A stretch of 59,910 bases of DNA, from the NCBI GenBank assembly GCA_016860845.1, contig BOKF01000049.1, positions 1 to 59,910 of the forward strand, written 5' to 3'. This document shows positions 16,041 to 24,154 of this stretch, in pieces. Below the pieces are notes generated by a model, which ran no database searches, had not been told where the DNA came from, and was given only the letters and a program-made list of their open reading frames with translations. The stretch comes from Chloroflexota bacterium. Its GTDB lineage: Bacteria; Chloroflexota; Anaerolineae; 4572-78; J111. Each line of letters opens with the position of its first letter. The first letter of the stretch is position 1. The translations under genes and the position numbers were made by a program.

Positions 16041-16604
16041 TTATTCTCCGCCAATGTGAAAGACCTCCCACGCCCCATTAGCCGGTATCAGCGACCAAAT
16101 CTCACGGACAGGATAATGTTGGTAGCGAATTTTCAGCAGCGCAATGGGCAGCTTGTGGCTGAAGACGGCCACGCTGCCCTGGGGATGGCGAGCCGTGATT
16201 TCATCAATGGCAGCAAACACGCGGCTTTGAAGCTGCCGCAGGCGCTCTCCTCCCGGCGGGCCGTAGCGCCAGGGATCATGTTCCCAGCGATAAAGTTCCT
16301 GCGGCCAGCGGGCGCGAATGTCGCCGATCAGCACTCCCTCCCAGTCGCCTTGATCAATCTCTCTCAAGCGGGTGTCCTGATGAATAGACAGGCCGGTTTT
16401 GGCGGCTAGCGCCTGAGCGGTTTGATAAGCCCGGGCCAGATCACTGCTGTGGATGGCCTCAAAGCCAACCCCGGCCAGTTGGGCAGCGGTGGTTTCGGCT
16501 TGCTGCCGGCCCCGTTCGGTCAAAGGGGGGTCCAACTGCCCCTGATAACGCCCCTCGATATTCCAGGGAGTTTCTCCATGACGGATCAAATAAAGTGTAG
16601 CTAT
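16041..16604 (-). CDS. Histidine phosphatase, probable osmolyte-phosphate phosphatase, with apparent AUA start
   Basis: A phosphoglycerate-mutase-fold phosphatase of 187 aa if started at AUA. RHGETPWN holds the phosphohistidine, and QGQLDPPLTERGRQQAE, the SDLARAYQTAQALA arginine region and SVAVFSHKLP (second His) complete the site. It follows a GT4 enzyme by 9 bases, so it may dephosphorylate glucosyl- or mannosylglucosyl-3-phosphoglycerate, as in GpgP/MggB. Starting at the only NUG codon (TTG, 16589) would remove the first strand ATLYLIRHGE. The family N-terminus instead coincides with ATA GCT ACA CTT at 16604, 7 bases after TAGGG. An in-frame TAG separates it from the upstream gene. Confidence 0.65.
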   Translation of the reverse strand: MATLYLIRHGETPWNIEGRYQGQLDPPLTERGRQQAETTAAQLAGVGFEAIHSSDLARAYQTAQALAAKTGLSIHQDTRLREIDQGDWEGVLIGDIRARWPQELYRWEHDPWRYGPPGGERLRQLQSRVFAAIDEITARHPQGSVAVFSHKLPIALLKIRYQHYPVREIWSLIPANGAWEVFHIGGE

Positions 16605-16613
16605 ACGGTTGCC

Positions 16614-17864
16614 CTATTGAAATGCTGCCAGGACTCCGCCCAATTTGCGCTCCAAAACTTCTAACGAAAAGTGATCCTGCGCCAGGGCAAAGTTTTTTTC
16701 AGTCATCGCCTTGACTTGTTCGGGGTCGCGCAGCAACGCTTGAGTACGCTGCACGGCCGCCTCATCCACAAGGCCGTCCAACTCGACCAGGTCAAAGCCC
16801 AAGGGCCGGATGTCCGCGTTATAGACGGGATAGCGATTGACCACAATGAGACGCTTGAAATAAACGGCTTCCAGCAAGGTATGGCCAAACCCTTCGTGGG
16901 TGCTGGGATAAGTGACAAGGTCGGCGTGGGGGTAGGCGTCACCCAGGGAATAAATTTTGTGGCTGTTGGCCCTGGCTCGCTCGGCGCCAACCAGGTGGTC
17001 AATCACGTGGAGGTCCACACCCATCATGCCTGCTTCTCGCTTGAGCCAGCGCCAATATTCTAACCCTGCGTCGCGCGCCCGGCGCAGGATAAATAGACGG
17101 GGGCCAGCCAGCCCCAGGCGATGTACCAGTTCAAGGGCTAACTCGATGCCTTTGCTGCGGACGACCCGGGTGGGTTGGAGGATGAACAGATCCTGCTTGG
17201 TCAGCCCTAAGACCTGGCGAAAATCACGGTTATAACCATCAAGCGGGGGCGGGAGAGTGGCAAAATCGTGGATATTGGGAATGACAGTGGAATCAATCTG
17301 CCGCCGCGCTTTGAGCTGTCGCTGGGCAATGCTATTGATGGTCACGTGTTGCAGGGTCGGCAACTCGGCCGGAAAAGCCGTGTCCAGCATGTCGAGCAGA
17401 GCGTTGCTCGGATAGCGCTGCTGATCCCAATAGAAATCGTGATGGTGAGCGATGGTGTTAATGCCCAGTTCCGCAATTAGCCCGGTCAGGCAAATGCCCA
17501 GCGGTAGATTCATCGGAATGGTTAGCGCATTTTCAACTATGAGCAGGTCGAGATGATTGGAGCGGATAAATTTGCGCAGAGGGGCGCGAATCTCGTCGGC
17601 CAGGCTGTAAATTTCATCAATCAACTTTTCAACTTTCCGGCCAGGTGTGCCTTCACCGAAAGCCCGCTGGGTCAGGGCGACGGTTGATTGATGCTCAAAA
17701 TGAAGCTCGGGAATTAGACAGCCACCGGCAGCGTAGCCGCCTAACTCTCCGGCGCAGTAGAAAAGCTCGTGGCCCATGCGCCGTAAGACTATAGCCCACT
17801 TTTCCACCTCCAACGAGACACCATCCAACCCATTCAGCCGGGTTGAGATAAAACCGATCCGCAT
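16614..17864 (-). CDS. GT4 glycosyltransferase, MggS-like paralogue
   Basis: A 416-aa GT4 enzyme similar along its length to 14707-15969: GFISTRLNGLDGVSLEVEKW, ENALTIPMNLPLG, HHHDFYWDQQRYP, FILQPTRVVRSKGIELALELVHRL and the E-x7-E motif EGFGHTLLE. Probably adds a hexose to a glycerate or glucosylglycerate acceptor. Two divergent copies flanking a phosphatase suggest consecutive or alternative sugar additions in compatible-solute synthesis. GGAGAG precedes the ATG. It shares its frame with the phosphatase, separated only by TAG, so an ancestral or conditional fusion is conceivable. Confidence 0.65.
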   Translation of the reverse strand: MRIGFISTRLNGLDGVSLEVEKWAIVLRRMGHELFYCAGELGGYAAGGCLIPELHFEHQSTVALTQRAFGEGTPGRKVEKLIDEIYSLADEIRAPLRKFIRSNHLDLLIVENALTIPMNLPLGICLTGLIAELGINTIAHHHDFYWDQQRYPSNALLDMLDTAFPAELPTLQHVTINSIAQRQLKARRQIDSTVIPNIHDFATLPPPLDGYNRDFRQVLGLTKQDLFILQPTRVVRSKGIELALELVHRLGLAGPRLFILRRARDAGLEYWRWLKREAGMMGVDLHVIDHLVGAERARANSHKIYSLGDAYPHADLVTYPSTHEGFGHTLLEAVYFKRLIVVNRYPVYNADIRPLGFDLVELDGLVDEAAVQRTQALLRDPEQVKAMTEKNFALAQDHFSLEVLERKLGGVLAAFQ

Positions 17865-17919
17865 CTATTCTCTCCTTAAAAATGTCCAGGGCATCTCTAG
17901 CTTGATGATAATCGAACTC

Positions 17920-18408
17920 TTATGCCGATATTTTTCTGGGCTGTAGAGCGACCAAGGGCACCGATTGTGCCAATAAAAAGCAATCCTCTTCTGCCGCTTG
18001 CAACCGTTGGCTGGTCATCAACCAGGCCAGGGTGCGAAAGGTAGCCGGATGGTGCCGGGCATAATCAAGGAGTGCTTGTTGTGCTTCGGCAACCGAGAGT
18101 CGCCTGGCCATCGCTTCAAAACGGCGTCCACCAACGTTGACAAACACGGTAGGTGTTTTCTCGATATTACGCAACCAGTCTGATTTCTCTCCCCACCCTG
18201 AAGCGACCATATACACATCTGTGGCTTTGTCGAAGTGGACCACTTCAAGAACCGTCCGGTGCAGCAGGCCAGTCTTGCGGCCCACGTGAGTGAGCAGCAG
18301 AAAACGATGGCCCAGCAACCAGCCCAGGCGGGCACGATAAAGCCAGATGGGTAGGCGCAACAAAAGACGAACCAGTCCCCGTGGTGAAGATAATTTTACG
18401 AGCGGCAT
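17920..18408 (-). CDS. Deazaflavin (F420)-dependent nitroreductase-like protein
   Basis: A 162-aa split-beta-barrel protein of the Ddn/DUF385 family. It has the hydrophobic N-terminal helix region WLYRARLGWLLGHRFLLLTHVGRKTG, the LHRTVLEVVHFD strand, YMVASGWGEKSDWLRNIEKTP and the FEAMARRLS segment. Relatives in Actinobacteria and Chloroflexota use reduced F420 to reduce quinones or nitro compounds at the membrane. F420 use here is inferred from family only. Confidence 0.8.
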   Translation of the reverse strand: MPLVKLSSPRGLVRLLLRLPIWLYRARLGWLLGHRFLLLTHVGRKTGLLHRTVLEVVHFDKATDVYMVASGWGEKSDWLRNIEKTPTVFVNVGGRRFEAMARRLSVAEAQQALLDYARHHPATFRTLAWLMTSQRLQAAEEDCFLLAQSVPLVALQPRKISA

Positions 18409-18504
18409 CTAGTTTTGCGTCCTTCCCTGTTGAATGGGCCAGCAAATGGTCCGGTTAGTCGCGCTTCGAAACTGGCATCTGACCATAAGATCATCTAAAT
18501 GTTT

Positions 18505-18645
18505 TCAATTGCCCCTCGATCTGACGCTGGTACTCCCGTCGCCCAGGCCAAACTCTGGCTTCTGAGCCAACCGTTTCTCTAACTGTTGTAATTTCTTTTT
18601 AGCCTTGCGCAAATCGGTTTCTAACCGTTCTTTCATTGTAGGCAT
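18505..18645 (-). CDS. Short coiled-coil ORF, possible remnant of a DksA/TraR-type protein
   Basis: A 46-codon frame (MPTMKERLETDLRKAKKK start, then LQQLEKRLAQKPEFGLG). The heptad-rich coil followed by KPEFGLG resembles the N-terminal coil of the small TraR/DksA C4 zinc-finger proteins common in Chloroflexota, in which a CxxC zinc finger would follow. Here the frame stops after SVRSRGN and no zinc finger is found before the next gene. Either a small coiled-coil protein or a truncated gene. Confidence 0.4.
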   Translation of the reverse strand: MPTMKERLETDLRKAKKKLQQLEKRLAQKPEFGLGDGSTSVRSRGN

Positions 18646-18664
18646 GAGCGCACCCTTGATGGCA

Positions 18665-19831
18665 CTATGCATACCGAAACACAGCCGCTAGTAGCGCTGT
18701 CTCGGGCATCTTTTCTGGTTCAAGCGCGTAGGCGGTTCCCCCGTTCAAAATGGTCTGGACAGCGGTGAAATCCAGCAAGTCTTCGTCGCCGGGTTTGGCT
18801 TCTTCATGCAACTGTACCATATGTGATTGGGGATCAAACGTACCCCAGCGCTGGACACCCATAGCAACAAAAAGGGTCTCAACTCGTCCACTATAGGCTG
18901 CTGAGACAATCTTCCCCAAATTGTCAGAGGTTTGTTCACTCTTCAAGTTTGAGAGCCGCTGGTATTGCCTTACGGCTTCCTGCTGTGCTTTCGTGAAAAG
19001 CGGACGGACGATCTCCCAAGCCTGTTGGTGCAAAATCTCAGCACTCCGATCTTCAGGATTACCCTCAATGCCTTCCTCCACCAGGTGGGGGTAATGGTTG
19101 GCCTCTCGGTAAATCGGCCACAGGTACTCGACACCGGCCAATACTAGGGGGGCTTGCTCGTCTCGAAGCAATTTCTGCAAACCTTTATCAATCTTTTGGA
19201 AGTACCGCAGGATGTTGGACTTGGCGTCGTCCACGCTAACGCCATGTCCGTGAAAGATGGCTGAACGCTCGCCTCCGACGCCAGGCGTGCTTGTGCCAGT
19301 ATGGAACTGCAACTGTTGCTCAGGGTCATCAAACCGGAGCGCCTGGGCCAGGCTGGCAGGCACTCCTTCTAAATCAACTCCATCAATGCTGTAGCGAGTG
19401 CATTCCAGTAGCCTGACTACATTTTGACTGATCGCTAGCACGAAAAAACGTCCATCCGCAGCAAACAGCGGGAGCAGCGGTTTGATGTGGAAACGCTCGG
19501 TTACAACTACTAGTTCATCGAAGCGAAGTGGCAAACGATAATAGAGTAGTCCTGCTGAGGAAAGGAATAAAGCGAGTCCATCACTCTGATATTGCCAGAA
19601 GAGGTCATTAACCAAGAGAGCCTGCGCTGGCTCAAGCAATGTCCGTATCTGAGGGGTACGAAGGCCGCCAGTGAGCAGGTACTCGCCGGCTTGTTTGAGC
19701 AAATTCTTCAACCGGATCGGCCCTTGTTCAGTTTCTCTTCCTACCCGATACGTAGGCATGTAAATCGAAACGCATACTCCACCTGGCTTGCTTATCAGTT
19801 GCCTTAGTCCTTCTCTTGTCAGTACATCCAT
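18665..19831 (-). CDS. baeRF family protein (eRF1-like fold)
   Basis: A 388-aa protein resembling the bacterial archaeo-eukaryotic release factor (baeRF) families: N-terminal VLTREGLRQLISKPGGVCVSIYMPT, the central FVLAISQNVVRLLECTRYSIDGVDL, then VDDAKSNILRYFQKIDKGLQKLL and APLVLAGVEYLWPIYREANHYPHLV, with a C-terminal AVQTILNGGTAYAL strand. These are proposed to act on ribosomes or RNA under stress, and none is well characterised. It ends the run of genes behind the PRC-barrel gene, with only 7 bases between, so the pair is likely cotranscribed from the regulated promoter at 20776-20841. Confidence 0.7.
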   Translation of the reverse strand: MDVLTREGLRQLISKPGGVCVSIYMPTYRVGRETEQGPIRLKNLLKQAGEYLLTGGLRTPQIRTLLEPAQALLVNDLFWQYQSDGLALFLSSAGLLYYRLPLRFDELVVVTERFHIKPLLPLFAADGRFFVLAISQNVVRLLECTRYSIDGVDLEGVPASLAQALRFDDPEQQLQFHTGTSTPGVGGERSAIFHGHGVSVDDAKSNILRYFQKIDKGLQKLLRDEQAPLVLAGVEYLWPIYREANHYPHLVEEGIEGNPEDRSAEILHQQAWEIVRPLFTKAQQEAVRQYQRLSNLKSEQTSDNLGKIVSAAYSGRVETLFVAMGVQRWGTFDPQSHMVQLHEEAKPGDEDLLDFTAVQTILNGGTAYALEPEKMPETALLAAVFRYA

Positions 19832-19838
19832 CTTGTCT

Positions 19839-20717
19839 TTACCTGATCAGGGCTACACTCAAATCTTGTTGTTCGGCCCTGGCCAGATCAATGGTCATGA
19901 AGTGATCCTCGCCGCCGGGATCAACCACCACTTCGCGAGCGATAGCCCGAGCCTGCGATAAAGGGCCATCCACAAACACACCGCCAAGGGTGAAGCCGAG
20001 AAGGTGTCCTGTCTGGCCAGGTTCAAAGATAATGTCGCCCACTGTGCCGATATGGGTGCCGCCGGGCGTGTACACTTTCCGACCTTTCAGGCTGCTCAAT
20101 TTCAGCCACTGGCCTAATTCAGACACCTGGTCACTATCCACTATAGCCTCGGGGTCGGTAATTAAGATCACATCAAACCCGAACAGCACGATTTGGTCGT
20201 TTCTAACTAACTGGAACTTGTGCTTAAACAGGTTTTGAAGCTTGAAATCAAACAAGCCCTCACTGCCAAGCTGGACGCCGGTGATAAACTCCAGAGTGCG
20301 ATCCAGATAAAATTCCTTGACTGCACCAACCACCTGGCCGTTTTTGAGGCTGATGACCGGTTTACCCAACAAATTCTCCCCTGATTGTAAATACTTCTTG
20401 CTCTCTACCTCTAAGGAGGTCTCTGCCGGATCATACCCTTCAACCCAGCCCTCCGAATCTTCAGGCGCCTCGTCGGTCAGCCCTTCGGCCCAGCCGATTG
20501 AATTTTCTGGCGCTTCGACGGCCATCCCTTCAACCCAGCCGTGCGAGTCTTCCACCACTTCACCGGCCATGCCTTCAGTCCAGCCAATTGACTCATGGCC
20601 ACTTTCATTGGCAATTTCTTTGACCGGCTCAGCACCTTGCCGCTCTGGGGTTAGATCGGCGTTCAAATTCATTTCTTGGGCTTCTATTTTTTCTTGATAA
20701 ACTTTTACCTCTGTCAT
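19839..20717 (-). CDS. PRC-barrel protein with four GWxEG repeats
   Basis: A 292-aa soluble acidic protein. Residues about 41-98 hold four repeats of 15 residues with the core S-x-GW-x-EG (IGWTEG, HGWVEG, IGWAEG, EGWVEG) followed by acidic linkers. Two PRC-barrel-like domains follow: LLGKPVISLKNGQVVGAVKEFYLD and LKGRKVYTPGGTHIGTVGDIIFEPG. PRC-barrels are small beta domains found in photosynthetic reaction centres and in RNA or ribosome maturation factors. The tryptophan repeats are not part of that family as I know it. A four-repeat operator and TATAAT box precede it. Confidence 0.75.
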   Translation of the reverse strand: MTEVKVYQEKIEAQEMNLNADLTPERQGAEPVKEIANESGHESIGWTEGMAGEVVEDSHGWVEGMAVEAPENSIGWAEGLTDEAPEDSEGWVEGYDPAETSLEVESKKYLQSGENLLGKPVISLKNGQVVGAVKEFYLDRTLEFITGVQLGSEGLFDFKLQNLFKHKFQLVRNDQIVLFGFDVILITDPEAIVDSDQVSELGQWLKLSSLKGRKVYTPGGTHIGTVGDIIFEPGQTGHLLGFTLGGVFVDGPLSQARAIAREVVVDPGGEDHFMTIDLARAEQQDLSVALIR

Positions 20718-20775
20718 GGTTACCTTCCTTTCATTTGCTTTACCTATACTTTAACTTACCAGCGTCCGATAATAA

Positions 20776-20841
20776 ATTATAATCGAAAATAAACGGGTTT
20801 ACCTCAAGTTAAACTCAAGAAAACCTAAAGATTTCCTAAAG
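20776..20841 (-). promoter_or_regulatory. Four-repeat PhoB-like operator and promoter, copy 1
   Basis: On the minus strand, 20841-20802 holds two CTTTAGG units and two CTTGAG-type units, each 7 bases, separated by 4 A/T-rich bases (11-bp period). The last unit, CTTGAGG, is followed by 20 bases and then a perfect TATAAT (20781-20776). Placement over the -35 region suggests class II activation of the PRC-barrel/baeRF pair. The architecture is that of OmpR/PhoB-family operators. Confidence 0.8.
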
Positions 20842-20899
20842 AACACAGAGACTGGACCCCGGGCCACTTCATGAATTATGAGGCTTTGAGGAAACACTC

Positions 20900-20929
20900 T
20901 TGACAAATTTATTCCAAAAGTAGTATAGT
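20900..20929 (+). promoter_or_regulatory. Sigma-70-like promoter of the LacI-type gene
   Basis: TTGACA (20900-20905) and TATAGT (20924-20929) with an 18-base spacer, 72 bases upstream of the ATG of the regulator. Confidence 0.7.
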
Positions 20930-20936
20930 ATTAACA

Positions 20937-20948
20937 GGAAACGTTTCC
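20937..20948 (+). promoter_or_regulatory. LacI-family operator GGAAACGTTTCC
   Basis: A perfect 12-bp palindrome with the central CG typical of LacI/GalR operators, located just after the -10 box. A repressor bound here would block its own transcription, so the regulator is probably autorepressed. Confidence 0.75.
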
Positions 20949-21000
20949 GGTATCTCTATCAGGATTATGGGGTATTGGTGGAAACGAAGGAGTTGTCATT

Positions 21001-22008
21001 ATGCCGGCAACCATCCACGACGTGGCTAAACGGGCAGGGGTGGGTATTGGCACAGTCTCCAGTGTTCTGAATAACAGCCGCCCTGTCCTTGAGGCTACCC
21101 GGCAAAAGGTATTGGCTGCCATTGCGGAGCTAGACTTTATTCCAAACCCGGTGGGGCGCCGCTTATCTATGGGCAAAACCCAAACGGTGGCAGTGGTTAT
21201 GCCCTTCTTTACCGGACCCTCGCAGGGAGAGCGCTTTCGGGGGGTAATGTCGGTCATCGCCGGAAGTGACTACGATATTAATCTCTTTAGCTTTGAAACA
21301 GTTCCTCAACGTGACAAAATCCTGCAAAAAGTGCTGCATCACGGCCAGGTTGATGGCTTGCTCATCTTTTCGATCAATCCAACCGAAACTGATCTGCGCC
21401 GGATTTACCGCGAAAATCTGCCCACCGTGTTGGTTGAGGTTGATAACCCCCACCTGTCCCGGATCGTTCGGGATGATGTGACGGCTGCCCGAAGGGCCAC
21501 CCAGTACCTTATTGACCTGGGTCATCGCAAAATCGGCTACCTGGGAGACTATCTGGATGATCCGTTTGGCTTTCCTTTTAGCCGTCACCGCTACCTCGGC
21601 TATTGCCAGGCCCTCGAAACGGCTGGCATCCCTATCGATCCCGCCTACCAACGTCAGGGAGGATACAGCCGCGAAGAAGGCCGGCAGATGGCCATTGACC
21701 TCCTGAGCCTGCCTGATCCCCCAACCGCTATTTTTGCCTACAGTGATGTGCACGCATTGGGCATTATTGAGGCGGCTGGTGAGTTGAAGCTGGATGTTCC
21801 GGGTGATCTGTCTATCATTGGTTACGACGATATTGCCCCCGCCGATTATGTTCGATTGACGACGATACGCCAGCAACTGTTTGAGTCAGGCTGGCAGGGC
21901 ATTAATCTGCTGCTAGAGCTTATGGCCAGGCCCGACACACCCCCCATCAAGCTCGAATTGCCCACCGAACTGGTGGTTCGCCAGACTACGGCTCCACCAA
22001 AGCGATAG
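21001..22008 (+). CDS. LacI-family transcriptional regulator
   Basis: A 335-aa LacI/GalR repressor. The HTH with hinge is at residues 2-55 (TIHDVAKRAGVGIGTVSSVLNNSRPV ... IPNPVGRRLS). The periplasmic-binding-like effector domain runs from TVAVVMPFF through QVDGLLIFSINPTE, GHRKIGYLGD, PTAIFAYSDVHALGII and LSIIGYDDIAPADY. It lies tail-to-tail with the sucrose operon, which makes a sugar or sucrose-phosphate effector plausible. GGAG precedes the ATG by 7 bases. The operator palindrome in its own promoter suggests autoregulation; no copy of that palindrome is visible before the sucrose operon. Confidence 0.85.
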   Translation: MPATIHDVAKRAGVGIGTVSSVLNNSRPVLEATRQKVLAAIAELDFIPNPVGRRLSMGKTQTVAVVMPFFTGPSQGERFRGVMSVIAGSDYDINLFSFETVPQRDKILQKVLHHGQVDGLLIFSINPTETDLRRIYRENLPTVLVEVDNPHLSRIVRDDVTAARRATQYLIDLGHRKIGYLGDYLDDPFGFPFSRHRYLGYCQALETAGIPIDPAYQRQGGYSREEGRQMAIDLLSLPDPPTAIFAYSDVHALGIIEAAGELKLDVPGDLSIIGYDDIAPADYVRLTTIRQQLFESGWQGINLLLELMARPDTPPIKLELPTELVVRQTTAPPKR

Positions 22009-22083
22009 TTCAAGGTTCGCCGTCTCGATCTAGATAGCCGGCCGGTCCGGAGATCACTTGAAGCAAGCCTTTCCAAGCCCCTC

Positions 22084-23367
22084 TCAACTAACACCCTGCT
22101 TGGCGGCCATCTGTATTTGCTCAAAGATAGTCAGAATTCGCCGGGCAATACCGGTCCAACCAAAGTTGCGCCGGGCAAAACGCGAGCCTTCAACCGAGAG
22201 TTCGTGCGCCAGATTGGGATACAGCATGGGCATGGCTAACATGGCCCCGAATTCCACCGGCCGGTTTGGGTCGGCAAAGAGAGCATGCTTGCCATACTCT
22301 ATCAAATTCGAGAGACCGCCATGCACGGTGACAACGGAGGATGTGCCACAGGCCATCGCTTCAATCGCCGCCATCCCAAAAGGCTCATACCGGGAGGGCA
22401 AAGCAAATACCCCGGCCGCCCGATAATAGTTGGCCAGGTCTTCGTCGGGAATATACTTCACCCATTCCACCTTATCGGTAATTCCTAATTCCTGAGTCAG
22501 GCTTTTCAACTGGTCAATCCCGGCCTCATCCTGTTCAGAGTTCTCACTGCCAATGGCCGCGTTCAGGCGAGCGTCCGGGACCAGGGTCAGCAGGGTTGGC
22601 AGGGCCTGGAGCAACAGGTCATAGCCCTTATTCATCGCCATCCGCCCTACGGTGAGAACATCATGCCCGCGCAGGTTGTAACGCTGCTGTAAATCCTGCC
22701 ATTCTGCCTGGCGCACCGGTGAAAAACGGTTTTCGTCCATCCCAGGGGGAATGGTTGTAACGTGTCGTTCCAAAACATCGTAGTGCTTCTGCAAGAGCTC
22801 CGTTTGCGGCTCAGTCGTGGCGATGATATGGTCGCAGTTGCGGTAGACCAAGAACTCTTTGCGAATACGCTCCTTAAAGCGGTAGCGCTGTTCCATTTCC
22901 TGCTCGTCCATATCCACACCCATGTTGTGCTGCTTCCACCAGCCCAGCGAGTGGGGCGTATGCACGTGAGGAATATCCAACTCCTCAGCAATTTTTTGGC
23001 CGGCCCAACCGGCATCCCAATAGTGCGAGTAAACCACCTCATACTGCCGGCCACGATTGCGAATAGCGGCCAGACAGTTAGTTACAAAATCTCCAATGTG
23101 ATCATGCATATCCTCTTTGCGAATGAATTTTTTGCCGCCAAAAGGAATACGCCAGACCTGAAAGTTGTCATTGACCTCGTCAAACTCGGGCTGATCTTCA
23201 AAACGCCGGGTGACCAGGTCCACCCGGTAGCCCAGCCGGCTAAAACGCTTGGCCAGTTCTAACACGTAGACCACCTGGCCGCCCGTATCAGGTTTACCCA
23301 GTTCCGGTTCGGCGCCCACATAGCCGTGCAGCGAAAGCATAAAAATAGAATTAAGCCGGTTCATCAT
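22084..23367 (-). CDS. Sucrose-phosphate synthase-type GT4 glycosyltransferase
   Basis: A 427-aa GT-B enzyme with the sucrose synthase/sucrose-phosphate synthase signature HGYVGAEPELGKPDTGGQVVYV at the N-terminus, SHYWDAGWAGQKIAEEL, TPHSLGWWKQ, PPGMDENRFSPV and the E-x7-E motif EPFGMAAIE. It would transfer glucose from a nucleotide sugar to fructose-6-phosphate. The phosphatase gene 34 bases upstream in the operon supports synthesis of sucrose. The start is set by AAGGAGG 5 bases before ATG at 23367. The longer frame upstream overlaps the phosphatase coding region and is spurious. No C-terminal phosphatase domain is fused, unlike some cyanobacterial enzymes. Confidence 0.8.
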   Translation of the reverse strand: MMNRLNSIFMLSLHGYVGAEPELGKPDTGGQVVYVLELAKRFSRLGYRVDLVTRRFEDQPEFDEVNDNFQVWRIPFGGKKFIRKEDMHDHIGDFVTNCLAAIRNRGRQYEVVYSHYWDAGWAGQKIAEELDIPHVHTPHSLGWWKQHNMGVDMDEQEMEQRYRFKERIRKEFLVYRNCDHIIATTEPQTELLQKHYDVLERHVTTIPPGMDENRFSPVRQAEWQDLQQRYNLRGHDVLTVGRMAMNKGYDLLLQALPTLLTLVPDARLNAAIGSENSEQDEAGIDQLKSLTQELGITDKVEWVKYIPDEDLANYYRAAGVFALPSRYEPFGMAAIEAMACGTSSVVTVHGGLSNLIEYGKHALFADPNRPVEFGAMLAMPMLYPNLAHELSVEGSRFARRNFGWTGIARRILTIFEQIQMAAKQGVS

Positions 23368-23401
23368 AGTTACCTCCTTATTGTGAACCCTCTTGGAAAA
23401 T

Positions 23402-24154
23402 TCAGTTTTGTACAACCTGCCAGAAGCGCAAACCCTCCAACACGCCGGCGGCATGAGCTGCTTGGGCGTGATAGATGCGGTCGCCTTGCTTTTGTTTAAG
23501 TTCGGCGGTGGCGTTGGCAACGATTATCCCTTTGTAGGGGGCGACAAACATTTCCAGATCATTTCCGGAGTCGCCGGCCACCACGACCCGCTCTGGTGGA
23601 ATTCCCAACCGTCGGTGCAAGTATTCGACGGCACTGCCCTTGCCCGATACACGCGGGATAATATCCAGATTTTTGCCGCCTGAGTAAATTACTTTAACTT
23701 CCAGGCTGGTTGTGGCCAGGTGGTCAAAAACCTGGGTCAGCATAGCCGGATCAGGCAGATCGTAGCTGACCTTAAAAGGTGTTTGAAATTCGGATGGGTG
23801 GGCAATCAAACCCAGCTTGTTCAGCAGGGTCATAATCCGTTCTCGGTCCCACAACCGTTCGCCCTGCCTGAAGGTGGCCCGCTTGAGCAACCGGTTATAG
23901 GGTTCGATCACTTCGCCGCTAACACCTTTTTGAATTTCTGTTCCCAACCCCCCGATTAGATAATTGGGAAATGGCAGGCTAACGACCTGGGCTAAAGTTT
24001 GACGTAAACTGGCGCAAGGCCGGCTTGAATTGTAAACCGTAATCAGATGGGGTTGAGCCTGTAACATCCGGGCCAACTGGCGCAGGCCGGCCTCGTCGCC
24101 CAGTAAGGTGTCATCTACATCTGAAACAAATAGCCATCGGCTTGGTCGAGTCAT
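23402..24154 (-). CDS. Sucrose-phosphate phosphatase (HAD)
   Basis: A 250-aa HAD phosphatase of the S6PP family. Motif I is FVSDVDDTLLG with nucleophile Asp12 and acid/base Asp14, motif II VYNSSRP, motif III around the KGSAVEYL lysine, and motif IV VVAGDSGNDLEMF. It hydrolyses sucrose-6-phosphate to sucrose. The ATG overlaps the stop of the preceding gene (ATGA), so it is translationally coupled to it. All catalytic residues are present, in contrast to the related domain in the neighbouring 681-aa protein. Confidence 0.85.
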   Translation of the reverse strand: MTRPSRWLFVSDVDDTLLGDEAGLRQLARMLQAQPHLITVYNSSRPCASLRQTLAQVVSLPFPNYLIGGLGTEIQKGVSGEVIEPYNRLLKRATFRQGERLWDRERIMTLLNKLGLIAHPSEFQTPFKVSYDLPDPAMLTQVFDHLATTSLEVKVIYSGGKNLDIIPRVSGKGSAVEYLHRRLGIPPERVVVAGDSGNDLEMFVAPYKGIIVANATAELKQKQGDRIYHAQAAHAAGVLEGLRFWQVVQN

